The notes under the pieces are model-generated. The model was not told where the DNA came from and searched no databases. It worked only from the letters and a program-made list of their open reading frames with translations. This document shows positions 35,676 to 44,953 of a DNA stretch of 64,000 nt, piece after piece. The position numbers and the translations under genes were made by a program. Location: NCBI GenBank assembly GCA_963674835.2, contig CAXXKC010000002.1, positions 310,001 to 374,000 of the forward strand, given 5' to 3'. This stretch comes from G963674835 sp963674835 (lineage in GTDB: Bacteria; Planctomycetota; Planctomycetia; Pirellulales; Thermoguttaceae). Position 1 is the stretch's first letter; each line of letters begins with the position of its first letter.

Positions 35676-36428
35676 GCCGTTCCGACCGGCCACCGTGGGC
35701 TCGAAGTCGGCCTGACCGGCGAGCTTTGCGATTTCGGAGAGGAAACGCCGCGTGAGTTGCCGGTGCACTTCCCGATCATCCGGCCGATCGTAGTAATCTG
35801 AGATGTCGATCGGTCGCCCGATCCGCAGCTCGACCTTGGCCGGCATGATTATGCATTCGGGAACTGAGCCGCGGTAGGGCGAACCGGAGATGAAGCAGGG
35901 AATGACGGGCACCCGGGCGTGCAAGGCGACCAAGGCCGCACCGCAGCGGCCCGGCAGAAGCACAGCGGGAGTGGTGTTGATGCGCCCTTCGGGAAACATG
36001 CCCACGAGGCCGCCGTTCTGCGTGTAGCGGATGGCCATCTTGGTCGCCATCGTGTCGATCCCTCCGCGGCTGACCGGAATGACCTCGGCCATGCTGAGGA
36101 ACCATCGAAACGACCAGTGGACACAATACTCCTTGGCCACCATCCAGCGGACGACTCGACGGGTCGCGGTCTCGATGAAGCAGGGATCGATCGGGCTGCG
36201 GTGATTGCAGACGATGACGGCCCCCTGGTTGGACGCGATTGGCAAGGGGCCGCTGATGTGTGCCCGCCAAAGCACGCGTACCATGGCATAGTTGATGGAG
36301 TAGAAGAACCACTGTACGGACGTCAGCGAATAGTGGCGCATTCGGCGCCACAGATAGAACGCCAGAGCGCACGCCAAGCTGGCGAGGATTGCGGCAGCCA
36401 ACAGCTCGGTGAGGACGGGAGACAGCAT
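35673..36428 (-). CDS. 1-acyl-sn-glycerol-3-phosphate acyltransferase family protein (PlsC-like)
   Basis: A 251-aa membrane-associated acyltransferase. One N-terminal membrane helix (LLAAAILASLACALAFYLW, 9-27), then the catalytic NHRSPID (NHx4D) and the substrate-binding FPEGRI; VPVIPCFISG is also typical. It would acylate lysophosphatidate or a related acceptor at the inner membrane. Its TAG stop is the right-end triplet of palindromic element D. It is convergent with bamA and followed upstream by a divergent-looking secreted-protein cluster. Confidence 0.88.
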   Translation of the reverse strand: MLSPVLTELLAAAILASLACALAFYLWRRMRHYSLTSVQWFFYSINYAMVRVLWRAHISGPLPIASNQGAVIVCNHRSPIDPCFIETATRRVVRWMVAKEYCVHWSFRWFLSMAEVIPVSRGGIDTMATKMAIRYTQNGGLVGMFPEGRINTTPAVLLPGRCGAALVALHARVPVIPCFISGSPYRGSVPECIIMPAKVELRIGRPIDISDYYDRPDDREVHRQLTRRFLSEIAKLAGQADFEPTVAGRNG

Positions 36429-36498
36429 ATGGGCCGCAATTCTCAGACTACCCGTGCGAGTGTGGAACGCCTACGGACGGCCCACCATGCTCAACGCT

Positions 36499-37221
36499 CT
36501 ATTCTTCCTCTGTCTCGGCAGCGATAGTCTGGACCTCTTCCGGTTTGAGTTGGCGGATGCGCAGGTTTCGGACGGCTCCCTTGGTGCACCAACTGGAGAT
36601 GCCCAGTGGTTTGCAGTCGTCGACTTCCCAACGCACGGTGAACTTGTGTCCCTTGCGGACCTGGGTAACCATCTTCTCGCCGTCGATCCAGCATTCGAGC
36701 TGGCTATCGCTGACACGGATGCGGTAGCGATACCACTGGTTGCTCTTGAACTCCTTGAAGGTGGTCGTCATGTTGTCGGAAGCGTCGTAGAAATCGACGT
36801 TGGACAGGCCAACGACCGTGCCGGCCCAACCGCCGGCGACGAACGTGCAGAAGCCATCGCCTACGGGGAACGTCGGCGAGGTGAAGAAGTCGTTTCCGTC
36901 CAAGCGTTCACCTTCGAAGGTGAACTCGTAATTGGTCTTCGGGACCTTGCCCGTATAGGTGATTCCGGTGATGCCATCGCCCATGCCGAGAATGATCTTG
37001 CCGTCGGCGACGGTCACCTCACCTTCGCCACCGAACTTGGGGGCCTTCCAACCTTTCAAGGTCTTTCCGTCGAAAAGGCTCTTCCAGGCGTAGGGATCGG
37101 CCTTCGGCTCCTTCGGCTTAGCCGCAGCCGGCTCGGCCGCGACGGCGGGCACGAGAGTGAGCATGGCCAGAACTCCGCTCAGGCAAGCGGTCATCGCAAT
37201 TCTGCAGGATGTGTGGGTCAT
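36499..37221 (-). CDS. Secreted DUF1080 (3-keto-disaccharide hydrolase-type) protein
   Basis: A 240-aa protein with signal peptide (ending VPAVAA-EP) and one DUF1080 domain (about 50-230): WKSLFDGKTLKGWK, YEFTFEGERLDGNDFF, WYRYRIRVSDSQLECWIDG. This concanavalin-like fold is very common in planctomycetes; some members act on 3-keto-glycosides. ATG 37221 has GAGGAGG eight bases upstream. The tail (EEVQTIAAETEEE) is acidic. Divergent from the sialidase/FG-GAP gene. Confidence 0.88.
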   Translation of the reverse strand: MTHTSCRIAMTACLSGVLAMLTLVPAVAAEPAAAKPKEPKADPYAWKSLFDGKTLKGWKAPKFGGEGEVTVADGKIILGMGDGITGITYTGKVPKTNYEFTFEGERLDGNDFFTSPTFPVGDGFCTFVAGGWAGTVVGLSNVDFYDASDNMTTTFKEFKSNQWYRYRIRVSDSQLECWIDGEKMVTQVRKGHKFTVRWEVDDCKPLGISSWCTKGAVRNLRIRQLKPEEVQTIAAETEEE

Positions 37222-37460
37222 CGGTCGGTCCTCCTCGACGGGCTGGCAAGGCTCACGAACATTCAGTTTCTCGGCGCGCGAACGCCTTGAGATCATGCAA
37301 TATTCTAACTTCTTTGCAGGCGGTCTGCGAGCCCCGGGGGGCAGGATGCGTCGACGCCCGGCAAGGTGCTTTCCTCGATTTTCTGGCTGCGGCCGTGTAG
37401 GATGGCAGTCGTGGGCTCACAATACTCGCCCGCCGGCGCCCGTGGATTGAGGAGACTTTC

Positions 37461-40400
37461 ATGCGACGCGTTCTGTTGATTATGGCTGTCGTGTCAATTG
37501 CTGCAGGTGTGGACTCGGCCCTGGGCGAGCAACCGTCGCTGGAGCGGTCGGTTACGGCCTCGCACCAGACTGTTGCCAAGAACTGCTACCCTTGTTTGGC
37601 GCGGCTGGACGATGGTCGTTTGCTGATCGTTTGGTGCTCGTGGGGTGACGAAGGATCGAGCATCATCGGTGCGTTTTCGACCGATCACGGGCGCACGTGG
37701 TCAGCGCCGAATTCGCTGATCAAGACGCCCGGCGGACGCGACTACGATCCGAGCATTGTGGTTAGCGGCAAAAGCGTCCTTGTGACATGCACGACGCCCG
37801 CGGCAGGCGACGGTATCCACAGCTCGAAGACCTGGTGCACACGGAGCGATGACCAAGGCCGCACGTGGACGGCTCCGTACGAGATTCCGATGAATCGGGT
37901 GTATACGTGCGGGAAGACGCACCATGGGCTGCGTCTGCGCTCGGGCACGCTAGTGATGGGTTATTCGTGGGACGTTCTCTGCCAGGAGGGGAAGACGCTG
38001 AAGTCGGAAGGTCAGATGCACCTGCGCGCCGGTGTGATGATTTCGACCGACAATGGCAAGACCTGGCAAAACGGCGGCGACACGGACGCTGAGTACAAGA
38101 AGATAGGCTCCGGGAGCGTTGACGGAACGGACGAGCCCGCGATTGTCGAGCTGGACGACGGCAGCATCTACATGCTCATGCGAACGGGCTCGGACCACCT
38201 GTATGAAGCGCGGAGTACGGACGAGGGCCGCACGTTTCACGGCATCGGGCCGAGCCCGCTGGGAGGTTCCAACGCGCCGGCGGCGCTCTGCCGGTTTGAG
38301 GTCGACGGCCGGCGCGGCATCCTGGCGGTGTGGGATAACGCCGTTCAACGATATCCGTTGTGCGCCGCAGCGAGTTTCGACGGCGGCCGGACATGGAGCG
38401 AGCCGAAGGACATCGCCGGGCCGACCGATGGGCGTCAGGCATCGTACCCTTCGTGCGAACAGGCGGCCGACGGCACGCTTGTGGCCGTTTGGCAACAGGA
38501 CGTTCCGGGGGGCCGCGACGTTTGCTGTGCGCGGTTTGGTCTCGGTTGGCTGGTGGGCAAGCGCGAGCCGCGGTGGTCCGGCAACGGGAGCTGCCGCATG
38601 CTCGTTTCCGTGCCACCGCGTGATCTGAAAGGCCGCGCGAGCGACGAAATGCCTGCTCGGCTCCATGTGGATCTGGCCGAGATGCTTGCCAAGCAGAAGG
38701 TTCCAGGGCGGCCCGACGTGGGACACATCCAAGTGATTCGCTACAACGCCGCAACGGGCGAACCAATCGCCTACGGCAAGTTCCGCGGGCATGGTGCCGA
38801 CGAGGTGCCGTTTCGATTCGATGATTTCGACCGTCGGGGCTTGAGTTTCTGGTACGCGATCGAGGGTAACGGGCACGCGGGCGCCTTGGTTTGGCTGCAT
38901 CGCCAGGAAGGCAAGTCGCCGGGCCACTACGCGATCTACTTCGATGCCGTGCCGGCCGACCGGAAGGCGGAGCCGTCACCCCTTCCGCTGCTGGGCGATT
39001 GCGATGCTCTGTACACGGACCAGAGCGACGGGTTCTTGATTACCGCGTTGCACTGCAAGCCGGCCATGGCGGACTTCAACGGCGATGGATTGCTGGATTT
39101 GCTCGTCGGAGAAATCCAGGGGCATCTGTTCTACTTTCAGAATTGCGGTACGCCGAAGGAGCCGAAGTTCGCTCAGGGCAAGTTCCTCCTGGTCGACGGG
39201 CAGACGTTTCGGCTCTTGCACTATACAACTCCCTGCGCGGTCGACTGGGACGACGACGGCGATCTGGATTTGCTGGTCGGCCATGCCAACGGCGGGCAGG
39301 TTGTGTTGTTGGAGAACACGGGCACGCGCACGGAGCCTGTATATGTCGCCCGTGGCCGGTTGGAGGCGGACGGCACGCCGATCGCGATCCCTCACGAACT
39401 CTCGCCGGGTGAGTCGTTCCTGGGACAGGAATATATGGCCAAGCCTGAGGCGGCTGACTGGGACGGGGATGGCGATACGGACCTGCTGGTGGGCGGCTAC
39501 GTGAGCGGTTCGGTTTTCTACTTCGAGAACACTCGCAATGGCAGGGGTGTTCCCTCGCTCAGTGCCCGTGGGCCGATTCAGGCGGATGGCAAGGTGCTTC
39601 GCATCGGCTCGGGCGCGTCGCCGTGCGTGGCCGATTTTGACGGCGACGGCGATCTGGACCTTATCACGGCCAAAGGCGAAGTGATCATGGGACGGCCGGA
39701 TCGGATCGGCATGGCTTACTTTGAGAACGTCGGTTCGCGCACGTCACCGGTGCTCAAAGAGAGGCCGTTTCCCCAGGACCAGCCTGCCAGCGTGGGAATG
39801 GTCGGCGTTCCTTGCACGGGCGACTTCAACGGGGACGGACTGCCAGACCTCGTGATCGGCACGATGGATCACGTGCGACTGTATCCCAATGTGGGCAGCC
39901 GGCAGCAGCCGCGGTTTCAGGCCGGGGAGATGCTGAAGAACAAGTGGGGCCCGGTCGCGACCGGAGCTTTCGCCACGGCGCCGGTCGACTGGGACGGTGA
40001 CGGGAACCTCGATCTGGTGTCCAGTACGGGTGGGCATTTCGCGCTGAAGTTGAGCACCGATGCGCTGAACCCGGCGAGGTGGGCCGACGGAGGGCTGCTC
40101 AAGGCAGGAGGGAAGACGATCCAATACGTGTTTCCGCTCGGCGATTCGGAGACGTTTCCGGTCGTCGCCGACCTGAATCGGGATGGGTTGTTCGACCTGC
40201 TGCAAGGGGTCGCCGCGGGCGACGTTTGGTACTATCGCAATGTGGGCGCGGCAGGGAAGCCGGAACTGGCCGAGGGGATTCGGTTGCCGTTGGCTGAGGG
40301 CGGGTTCGTCAAGGTCGGCCGTTACAAGCAAGGCGATCAGGCTACCGACTTCGCCAGCCACTCAGGCGATCGTTCCGACCCTCGCGCGGCCGACTTCGAT

Positions 40401-40829
40401 GGCGATGGGGACCTCGATTTGATGGTCTCGGACGCGTATGGCATTGTCACGTACTTCGAGAACGTGGGCGGCAACGAGAGGCCGGCCTTTGCGCCGGGTG
40501 TGCAAGTGCTCCACGAAAGCGACGCTCGGGCCTTGATTGCCGTCACCGACTTCGACCGCGATGGCCGCCCTGACATTCTGCTAGCCCAAGGGAGCATCCG
40601 CGTCTATCGAAACGTCGGGAAGGGAAAGGAGCAGAAGTTCCAGGGTGATAGGGAACTTTTGCATCAGTATATCCCATATCCGCACCCCTACGTGGTCGAC
40701 TTCAACGGCGATGGGGATGAGGATCTCCTGATTTCCAGTTCCTATGGAGTGGCCTACTTGATGGAACGGTCTTACGCCGAGGCAGGGTGCGCTGAGGGCA
40801 CTTTGCTGGGAGTGGAGCGGAAGCCGTAG
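37461..40829 (+). CDS. Secreted sialidase-like (BNR) protein fused to ten FG-GAP/VCBS repeats
   Basis: A 1122-aa exported protein with signal peptide ending DSALG-EQ. Residues about 40-370 form a six-bladed sialidase-type propeller with Asp-box motifs (STDHGRTWS, SDDQGRTWT, STDNGKTWQ, STDEGRTF, SFDGGRTWS). From about residue 535 to the end, ten FG-GAP repeats of the DxNxDGxxDL type follow (ADFNGDGLLDLLVG, VDWDDDGDLDLLVG, ADFDGDGDLDLMVS and others), each a calcium-binding blade, suggesting a second propeller. Between them (about 380-520) lies a beta domain without a recognised family. The catalytic Arg triad of true sialidases cannot be confirmed by eye, so the enzymatic activity is uncertain. 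Confidence 0.85.
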   Translation: MRRVLLIMAVVSIAAGVDSALGEQPSLERSVTASHQTVAKNCYPCLARLDDGRLLIVWCSWGDEGSSIIGAFSTDHGRTWSAPNSLIKTPGGRDYDPSIVVSGKSVLVTCTTPAAGDGIHSSKTWCTRSDDQGRTWTAPYEIPMNRVYTCGKTHHGLRLRSGTLVMGYSWDVLCQEGKTLKSEGQMHLRAGVMISTDNGKTWQNGGDTDAEYKKIGSGSVDGTDEPAIVELDDGSIYMLMRTGSDHLYEARSTDEGRTFHGIGPSPLGGSNAPAALCRFEVDGRRGILAVWDNAVQRYPLCAAASFDGGRTWSEPKDIAGPTDGRQASYPSCEQAADGTLVAVWQQDVPGGRDVCCARFGLGWLVGKREPRWSGNGSCRMLVSVPPRDLKGRASDEMPARLHVDLAEMLAKQKVPGRPDVGHIQVIRYNAATGEPIAYGKFRGHGADEVPFRFDDFDRRGLSFWYAIEGNGHAGALVWLHRQEGKSPGHYAIYFDAVPADRKAEPSPLPLLGDCDALYTDQSDGFLITALHCKPAMADFNGDGLLDLLVGEIQGHLFYFQNCGTPKEPKFAQGKFLLVDGQTFRLLHYTTPCAVDWDDDGDLDLLVGHANGGQVVLLENTGTRTEPVYVARGRLEADGTPIAIPHELSPGESFLGQEYMAKPEAADWDGDGDTDLLVGGYVSGSVFYFENTRNGRGVPSLSARGPIQADGKVLRIGSGASPCVADFDGDGDLDLITAKGEVIMGRPDRIGMAYFENVGSRTSPVLKERPFPQDQPASVGMVGVPCTGDFNGDGLPDLVIGTMDHVRLYPNVGSRQQPRFQAGEMLKNKWGPVATGAFATAPVDWDGDGNLDLVSSTGGHFALKLSTDALNPARWADGGLLKAGGKTIQYVFPLGDSETFPVVADLNRDGLFDLLQGVAAGDVWYYRNVGAAGKPELAEGIRLPLAEGGFVKVGRYKQGDQATDFASHSGDRSDPRAADFDGDGDLDLMVSDAYGIVTYFENVGGNERPAFAPGVQVLHESDARALIAVTDFDRDGRPDILLAQGSIRVYRNVGKGKEQKFQGDRELLHQYIPYPHPYVVDFNGDGDEDLLISSSYGVAYLMERSYAEAGCAEGTLLGVERKP

Positions 40830-41212
40830 CGTGGTCGAGGCGGTGGTGCGATGTCGTCTTCTGCACGGCCGCACGCGGCTTTACAGATGGGCGTTGCTGG
40901 CGAGGTCACCGCACATCGTCGGTCAAGGAATAGACGACGGTCGCACCTCTCGTCCGACGCGCGGGCCGACACACTGCAATCCCGACATCATCATGGAGTC
41001 CACCGGAGCGCAGACGAACGAGTGACAGCAGGCGTCTTGGCAACGTTACGAAGTTCTCTCGAGCCAGCATTCCAGTCGACGTCGCCGCCGGTCCAATTTT
41101 CCGGGTCTATTGCTGCCTGTATTGAAGACGGAACAAGGGATCCAACCCAATCCTGATCTTTCGGCCACCCGATGGTCGGCCTCGTTCCAGTTCCAATGCA
41201 GGACCCAATAAG
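40830..41212. other. Intergenic stretch between two convergent secreted-protein genes
   Basis: 383 bases. On the minus strand a frame reading TYWVLHWNWNEADH just beyond the stop of the GH123-like gene looks protein-like and could be a decayed or frameshifted extension, but it is too short to call. No terminator with a T-run was seen. Confidence 0.4.
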
Positions 41213-43204
41213 TCAGTCCACCTGAGCGGGTTTGGCTGCGTTTTCCAATGAGATGATTGTCTCGGCCAATACTCTTCGCGCGTCTTCCACGGTTTCTGGA
41301 TCGTTCGTAGAAAGCACACGTTCGACTTGAGTATTCAGAGTATTTCGTCCGGACTGAATTGCGGGCTTGGCGATGCCCGACTGTTCGGCGCGATCCAGAC
41401 GTGTCTTCAGTACATGGAGATAAAGGTGATCCTGCATGCCCTCGCGCCACGCCTCCCAGCGACGAGAGGGGATCGGTCCGGTCGGCGTCGGATAGATCAT
41501 CATGCAGTCCTGATATCCGCCGTGATCGAAGTTGTTCCAGGCATCCGTCTTCTGAGAATCGTAGTTCCAGTAGGCCAAGCCATCCACACGGAGCTTCCAC
41601 CCCCACCAGGGATACTTGCGATAAACCTCCAAGGGACTTTGCCAAACGACATCCGTTGGACACTGGTAGATCCAGATTTCCTTTCCCGTTCTGCGGTAGT
41701 CCTCGAGTTCGTCGGGCAGATTCTTGATGCGGGACAACGATGGGCACCAGATATCGGTGACGGGATCCATCAGCAAGACTTCCCGACTTGACACCTTCTT
41801 GGGGACATCCATCATCGTGCGGATCTCTGGGGCAATCTCCTTGAAGTATCGTCCTGCGGCCAACACGCGCCGAGCAGTGCCACCGTGTGCCTCGTCCCAA
41901 AGCTCTACGATATAGTCCTTGGGCGTGATTCCAATCGAGTCCAGATACTCGCGCATCGTTAGGACATATTCCTTGAACGCGGCTTTCCAGGGTGGACTCA
42001 TGAACTCCAGTTTCATTCGGTTCGCCAAGCGCATCTCGAACTCACGAAACAGTCCGTATCCAAAAAGGATCTTTCCGTATTTGTGCTTTGCGAGCAGAAC
42101 CGGCCGGAGCTTTCTTCCACCCGTTCGGAGTTCATAGGCGGAAACCAATTCCTCCCGTATGCGATCTGCGCGCGTAATATGATTCAGAACATTGTTCCAG
42201 ACATGGAAAAAGCCGTTCACATAATGAGCGTGCATGTCGTCGAGCCATTGCTCATAGGGAAGGCTCCGTCCTTCCGTCCCCTCCCATAGTTGGATGTGGA
42301 TGGGCATCGTCTGCGGCAGACAAAACGGCGAGACGCGTATCTCAAGCGGTAGGGCACGCCGGTGAAATCGAAGCGACGCGATATCATGCTCTAGCGACTG
42401 CACGACCAGAACGATCTTGTGCGATCCCGCCGGAAGGGCGTTTGTACTGACATCGATCCATACTTGCCGGCATTCTCGCGCAGGGACATCCAACACCCCG
42501 CTAGGACCGAGTGGTTCCAGTGCATCTGCATAGAACTCCGCATTAGGACCCTCGAGAGAACGGCCAGCGACGAATACTGCTCGATACAGCTTGACGGCAT
42601 CGCGTAACGGTGTTGGAACGACTTCATCCTTCTCCGGGGACGATAGGTATACCCGAAGTCGTTGCGATCGTTCCAACGCATTGAACACATTCAATACCCG
42701 TGCGCGATGTTCACCCATGGCCGCGCAGATCTCAAATGACTTCACCCTTTCGGGCAGCGGCATCGGCAGTTGAAAACGATGTGGGTTGTTCAGAGGACTG
42801 TCTGTCCAAAGGATCAACTGCTCGCCCATCAAGGACTTCTGCATTTCGGGTGACAGTGTCTCGAACCATTTGTCCGGCGGGCGTGATTTCGAGGCCGGTG
42901 TGTCTGTGGTTTGCTGCCCGCTCGATACCTCGGTCGCCGCATTCCTCTGGGCCAGGCGAGTCGTAGCGCCTTGTTTCGATGGCGGGTCGGACTTTGCGTT
43001 GATTTTCGGTGGATCCGATGCCTTGGCCATAGCCGTAACGGGAACAGCCCCTAAGGCCGAGGCATAAAGTACATAACCAAGTGCCGCACATTCGGACGCG
43101 TCAGCTATTGTACCATGCCCGCCACGGCTGCCAGAGCTAGTCTGCTGCTGGCTCCCCTGACCGGCTTTGAATTGCTCTGCGAGACTGGTCGGGCAAGATG
43201 ACAA
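41213..43204 (-). CDS. GH123-like / DUF4091 protein, N-terminus uncertain
   Basis: The coding frame spans up to 663 aa. The C-terminal DUF4091 signature is clear (GWKLRVDGLAYWNYDSQ, then RRWEAWREGMQDHLYLHVL), preceded by a TIM-barrel-like region (KDYIVELWDEAHGG, PLPERVKSFEI earlier). Such proteins are related to GH123 beta-N-acetylgalactosaminidases. The start is unclear: the frame begins at TTG 43204; ATG 43030 would give 605 aa but cut off a hydrophobic stretch (CAALGYVLYASALGAVPVTA) that resembles a signal peptide. Another frame has ATG 43091 with a signal-like start, so a frameshift near the 5' end is possible. Base composition is less GC-rich than its neighbours, hinting at different ancestry. 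Confidence 0.75.
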   Translation of the reverse strand: MSSCPTSLAEQFKAGQGSQQQTSSGSRGGHGTIADASECAALGYVLYASALGAVPVTAMAKASDPPKINAKSDPPSKQGATTRLAQRNAATEVSSGQQTTDTPASKSRPPDKWFETLSPEMQKSLMGEQLILWTDSPLNNPHRFQLPMPLPERVKSFEICAAMGEHRARVLNVFNALERSQRLRVYLSSPEKDEVVPTPLRDAVKLYRAVFVAGRSLEGPNAEFYADALEPLGPSGVLDVPARECRQVWIDVSTNALPAGSHKIVLVVQSLEHDIASLRFHRRALPLEIRVSPFCLPQTMPIHIQLWEGTEGRSLPYEQWLDDMHAHYVNGFFHVWNNVLNHITRADRIREELVSAYELRTGGRKLRPVLLAKHKYGKILFGYGLFREFEMRLANRMKLEFMSPPWKAAFKEYVLTMREYLDSIGITPKDYIVELWDEAHGGTARRVLAAGRYFKEIAPEIRTMMDVPKKVSSREVLLMDPVTDIWCPSLSRIKNLPDELEDYRRTGKEIWIYQCPTDVVWQSPLEVYRKYPWWGWKLRVDGLAYWNYDSQKTDAWNNFDHGGYQDCMMIYPTPTGPIPSRRWEAWREGMQDHLYLHVLKTRLDRAEQSGIAKPAIQSGRNTLNTQVERVLSTNDPETVEDARRVLAETIISLENAAKPAQVD

Positions 43205-43340
43205 TGGTGCGCGAGTGAGGCGGTAGTCTGTTCGATATCGCCCAGGGCGTGGAAAGGGCGACGATTGCTACCATGAACACGTGCTGTCGCTGATCGATTG
43301 GGATGGCAGGACTCGGCGGATCATCGATGGGCACACTCAG

Positions 43341-43380
43341 AAAGGGCAACACGCGCTACAGTTACGCCAAATGCGCTCTA
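43341..43380 (+). repeat. Palindromic element copy E, right half only
   Basis: Forty bases, ending ACGCCAAATGCGCTCTA, match the right half of the 95-bp element, including the CGCTAC arm and the terminal CTA. The left half is absent. It lies 58 bp to the left of the ISAs1 insertion. The same phase as in other copies reads RKGNTRYSYAKCAL then stop. Confidence 0.7.
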
Positions 43381-43427
43381 TAACCTCACGTTCCTCCAAG
43401 CTAAGATAATGGGCCATCGTGGGGCCA

Positions 43428-44705
43428 CTATTTGAAACAGGGCGATTGCGCCATATTGGGCAATCTGGTATGAATAGGGCAATGCGATTCGTTGGTTCTG
43501 CCATGTTGGTGCTGGCGGACGGATCGTGGTCGCCTTGGAAGTCTGCCATGCCCAAACGAGCCTCTGCCCGTATTCAGGAGCATTTTGAAGAACTCACCGA
43601 TCCACGCCGACGTAAAGTTACGCACCCGCTGATCAACATTGTCACGATCGCCATCTGCGCCGTGATCTGCGGCGCGGATGATTTCGTTTCCATCGCCGAG
43701 TATGGCCGCAAGAAGCGGAAGTGGCTGGCACGGTTCCTGGATCTCAGCAGCGGCATTCCATCCCATGACCGCTTCAATGCCGTTCTGGGCGCGATCAAGC
43801 CTGCCGAATTCGAGGCCTGCCTCTTGAGTTGGATCACCGCGTTGCATGAAATCACCGACGGCCAAGTGGTGGCCATCGACGGCAAGACTCTCCGCCGCAG
43901 CTTCGACGCTGCGACCAGCAAGTCGGCTATTCATATGGTCAGCGCCTGGGCCACCGCCAATCAGATCAGTCTGGGGCAAGTGGTCGTGGACGAGAAAAGC
44001 AATGAGATCACGGCTATCCCGCAACTGCTGAGAATCCTGGAAATCTCGGGTTGTCTGGTGACCATCGATGCGATGGGCTGTCAGACGGAGATTGCCCAAG
44101 CGATCCTTGATGCCAAGGCCCATTACGTGTTGGCGGTCAAGGAGAACCAACGTACTTTGTACGACGGCATCGCGTGGCACTTCCTCTGCCAGCGGAACGC
44201 AGACTTTACCCGCGTGGCGGTCAGCCGGCATCAAACCGACGAGAAAGGGCACGGTCGCCAGGAGCGGCGGGTCTACTTCGTCTGCGAGGTTCCCAAGGAT
44301 CTTCCCGACCGGAATCGCTGGCCGAAGTTGGCCGCCATCGGCATGGCGATCAGCGACACCGTGCGCGACGGCAAGGTGTGCTATGAAGAGCGTTACTACA
44401 TCCTGAGCAAGAAGCTCTCGGCGCGGCGATTTGCCGAGGCGGTCCGCAGCCACTGGTCGATCGAGAATCGTCTGCATTGGCAACTCGATGTGACGTTCCA
44501 GGAAGACCAATCCCGACTCCGCCGCGGACACGCCGACGCCAACTTCAGCATCCTCCGCCGTACAGCCTTGAGCCTACTGAAGAACAACCACACGTTGAAG
44601 GTCGGCGTGAAGAACAAACGGCTCGCCGCCGGTTGGGATGATTCCTATCTCGAACAAGTGCTCTTCGGACAGTGACTTATGGTGCAATCGCCCTGCTATT
44701 TGAAA
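43428..44705 (+). mobile_element. Intact ISAs1-family insertion sequence with 10-bp target duplication
   Basis: The element proper is 43438-44695 (1258 bp). Terminal inverted repeats of 17 bp (CAGGGCGATTGCGCCAT at 43438-43454; its complement with one mismatch at 44679-44695) bound one transposase gene. The direct repeat CTATTTGAAA flanks both ends (43428-43437 and 44696-44705), the target-site duplication expected from a simple transposition. The integrity of gene, termini and duplication implies a recent insertion. Confidence 0.93.
43548..44675 (+). CDS. ISAs1-family transposase (DDE)
   Basis: A 375-aa transposase. DDE-type motifs: VVAIDGKTLRRSFD (first Asp), CLVTIDAMGCQTEIA (second Asp) and HWSIENRLHWQLDVTFQED with the catalytic Glu. 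The N-terminal segment EHFEELTDPRRRK and CGADDFVSIAEYGRKK is the DUF4338/ISAs1 start. ATG 43548 is the usual family start; upstream in-frame codons begin at the IS end. The stop lies 4 bp before the right inverted repeat. No frameshift or internal stop, so likely functional. Confidence 0.95.
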   Translation: MPKRASARIQEHFEELTDPRRRKVTHPLINIVTIAICAVICGADDFVSIAEYGRKKRKWLARFLDLSSGIPSHDRFNAVLGAIKPAEFEACLLSWITALHEITDGQVVAIDGKTLRRSFDAATSKSAIHMVSAWATANQISLGQVVVDEKSNEITAIPQLLRILEISGCLVTIDAMGCQTEIAQAILDAKAHYVLAVKENQRTLYDGIAWHFLCQRNADFTRVAVSRHQTDEKGHGRQERRVYFVCEVPKDLPDRNRWPKLAAIGMAISDTVRDGKVCYEERYYILSKKLSARRFAEAVRSHWSIENRLHWQLDVTFQEDQSRLRRGHADANFSILRRTALSLLKNNHTLKVGVKNKRLAAGWDDSYLEQVLFGQ

Positions 44706-44941
44706 GGGTCGCCTGTGCAACCACCCATCCGAACGTCCTCGCGATGCTCGCTCCTGGACCGCTTGGCTACCTCGCCCGCAATTCAGCTCTAACGGTGCCT
44801 TTTGCAGCGGTAGCAGAAGCGGAAATGAAGTGAGGAATCGTCTGACGTTCGGCCGCCCCATGTGGCCGAGCCGTTGGTGCGTTCGAATCGGCGATGGCGG
44901 AGGACGGAGGACACGAAGACAGAGACGCGGAACGGGGAACG

Positions 44942-44947
44942 TATAAT
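44942..44947 (+). promoter_or_regulatory. -10 box directly ahead of the sigma-factor gene (possible leaderless start)
   Basis: A consensus TATAAT lies only six bases before ATG 44954, so a transcript started from it would begin at or next to the start codon. No convincing -35 and no ribosome-binding site are visible. Confidence 0.4.
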
Positions 44948-44953
44948 AGAGCT

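Noticed and set aside
41046..41212. Continuation of the GH123-like protein in another frame (TYWVLHWNWNEADH)
   Set aside because: Too short and without a recognisable family; noted only as possible decay.
44881..44895. TTCGAATC resembling a tRNA T-loop
   Set aside because: The flanking bases do not form a T-stem, and no acceptor or anticodon stem fits.
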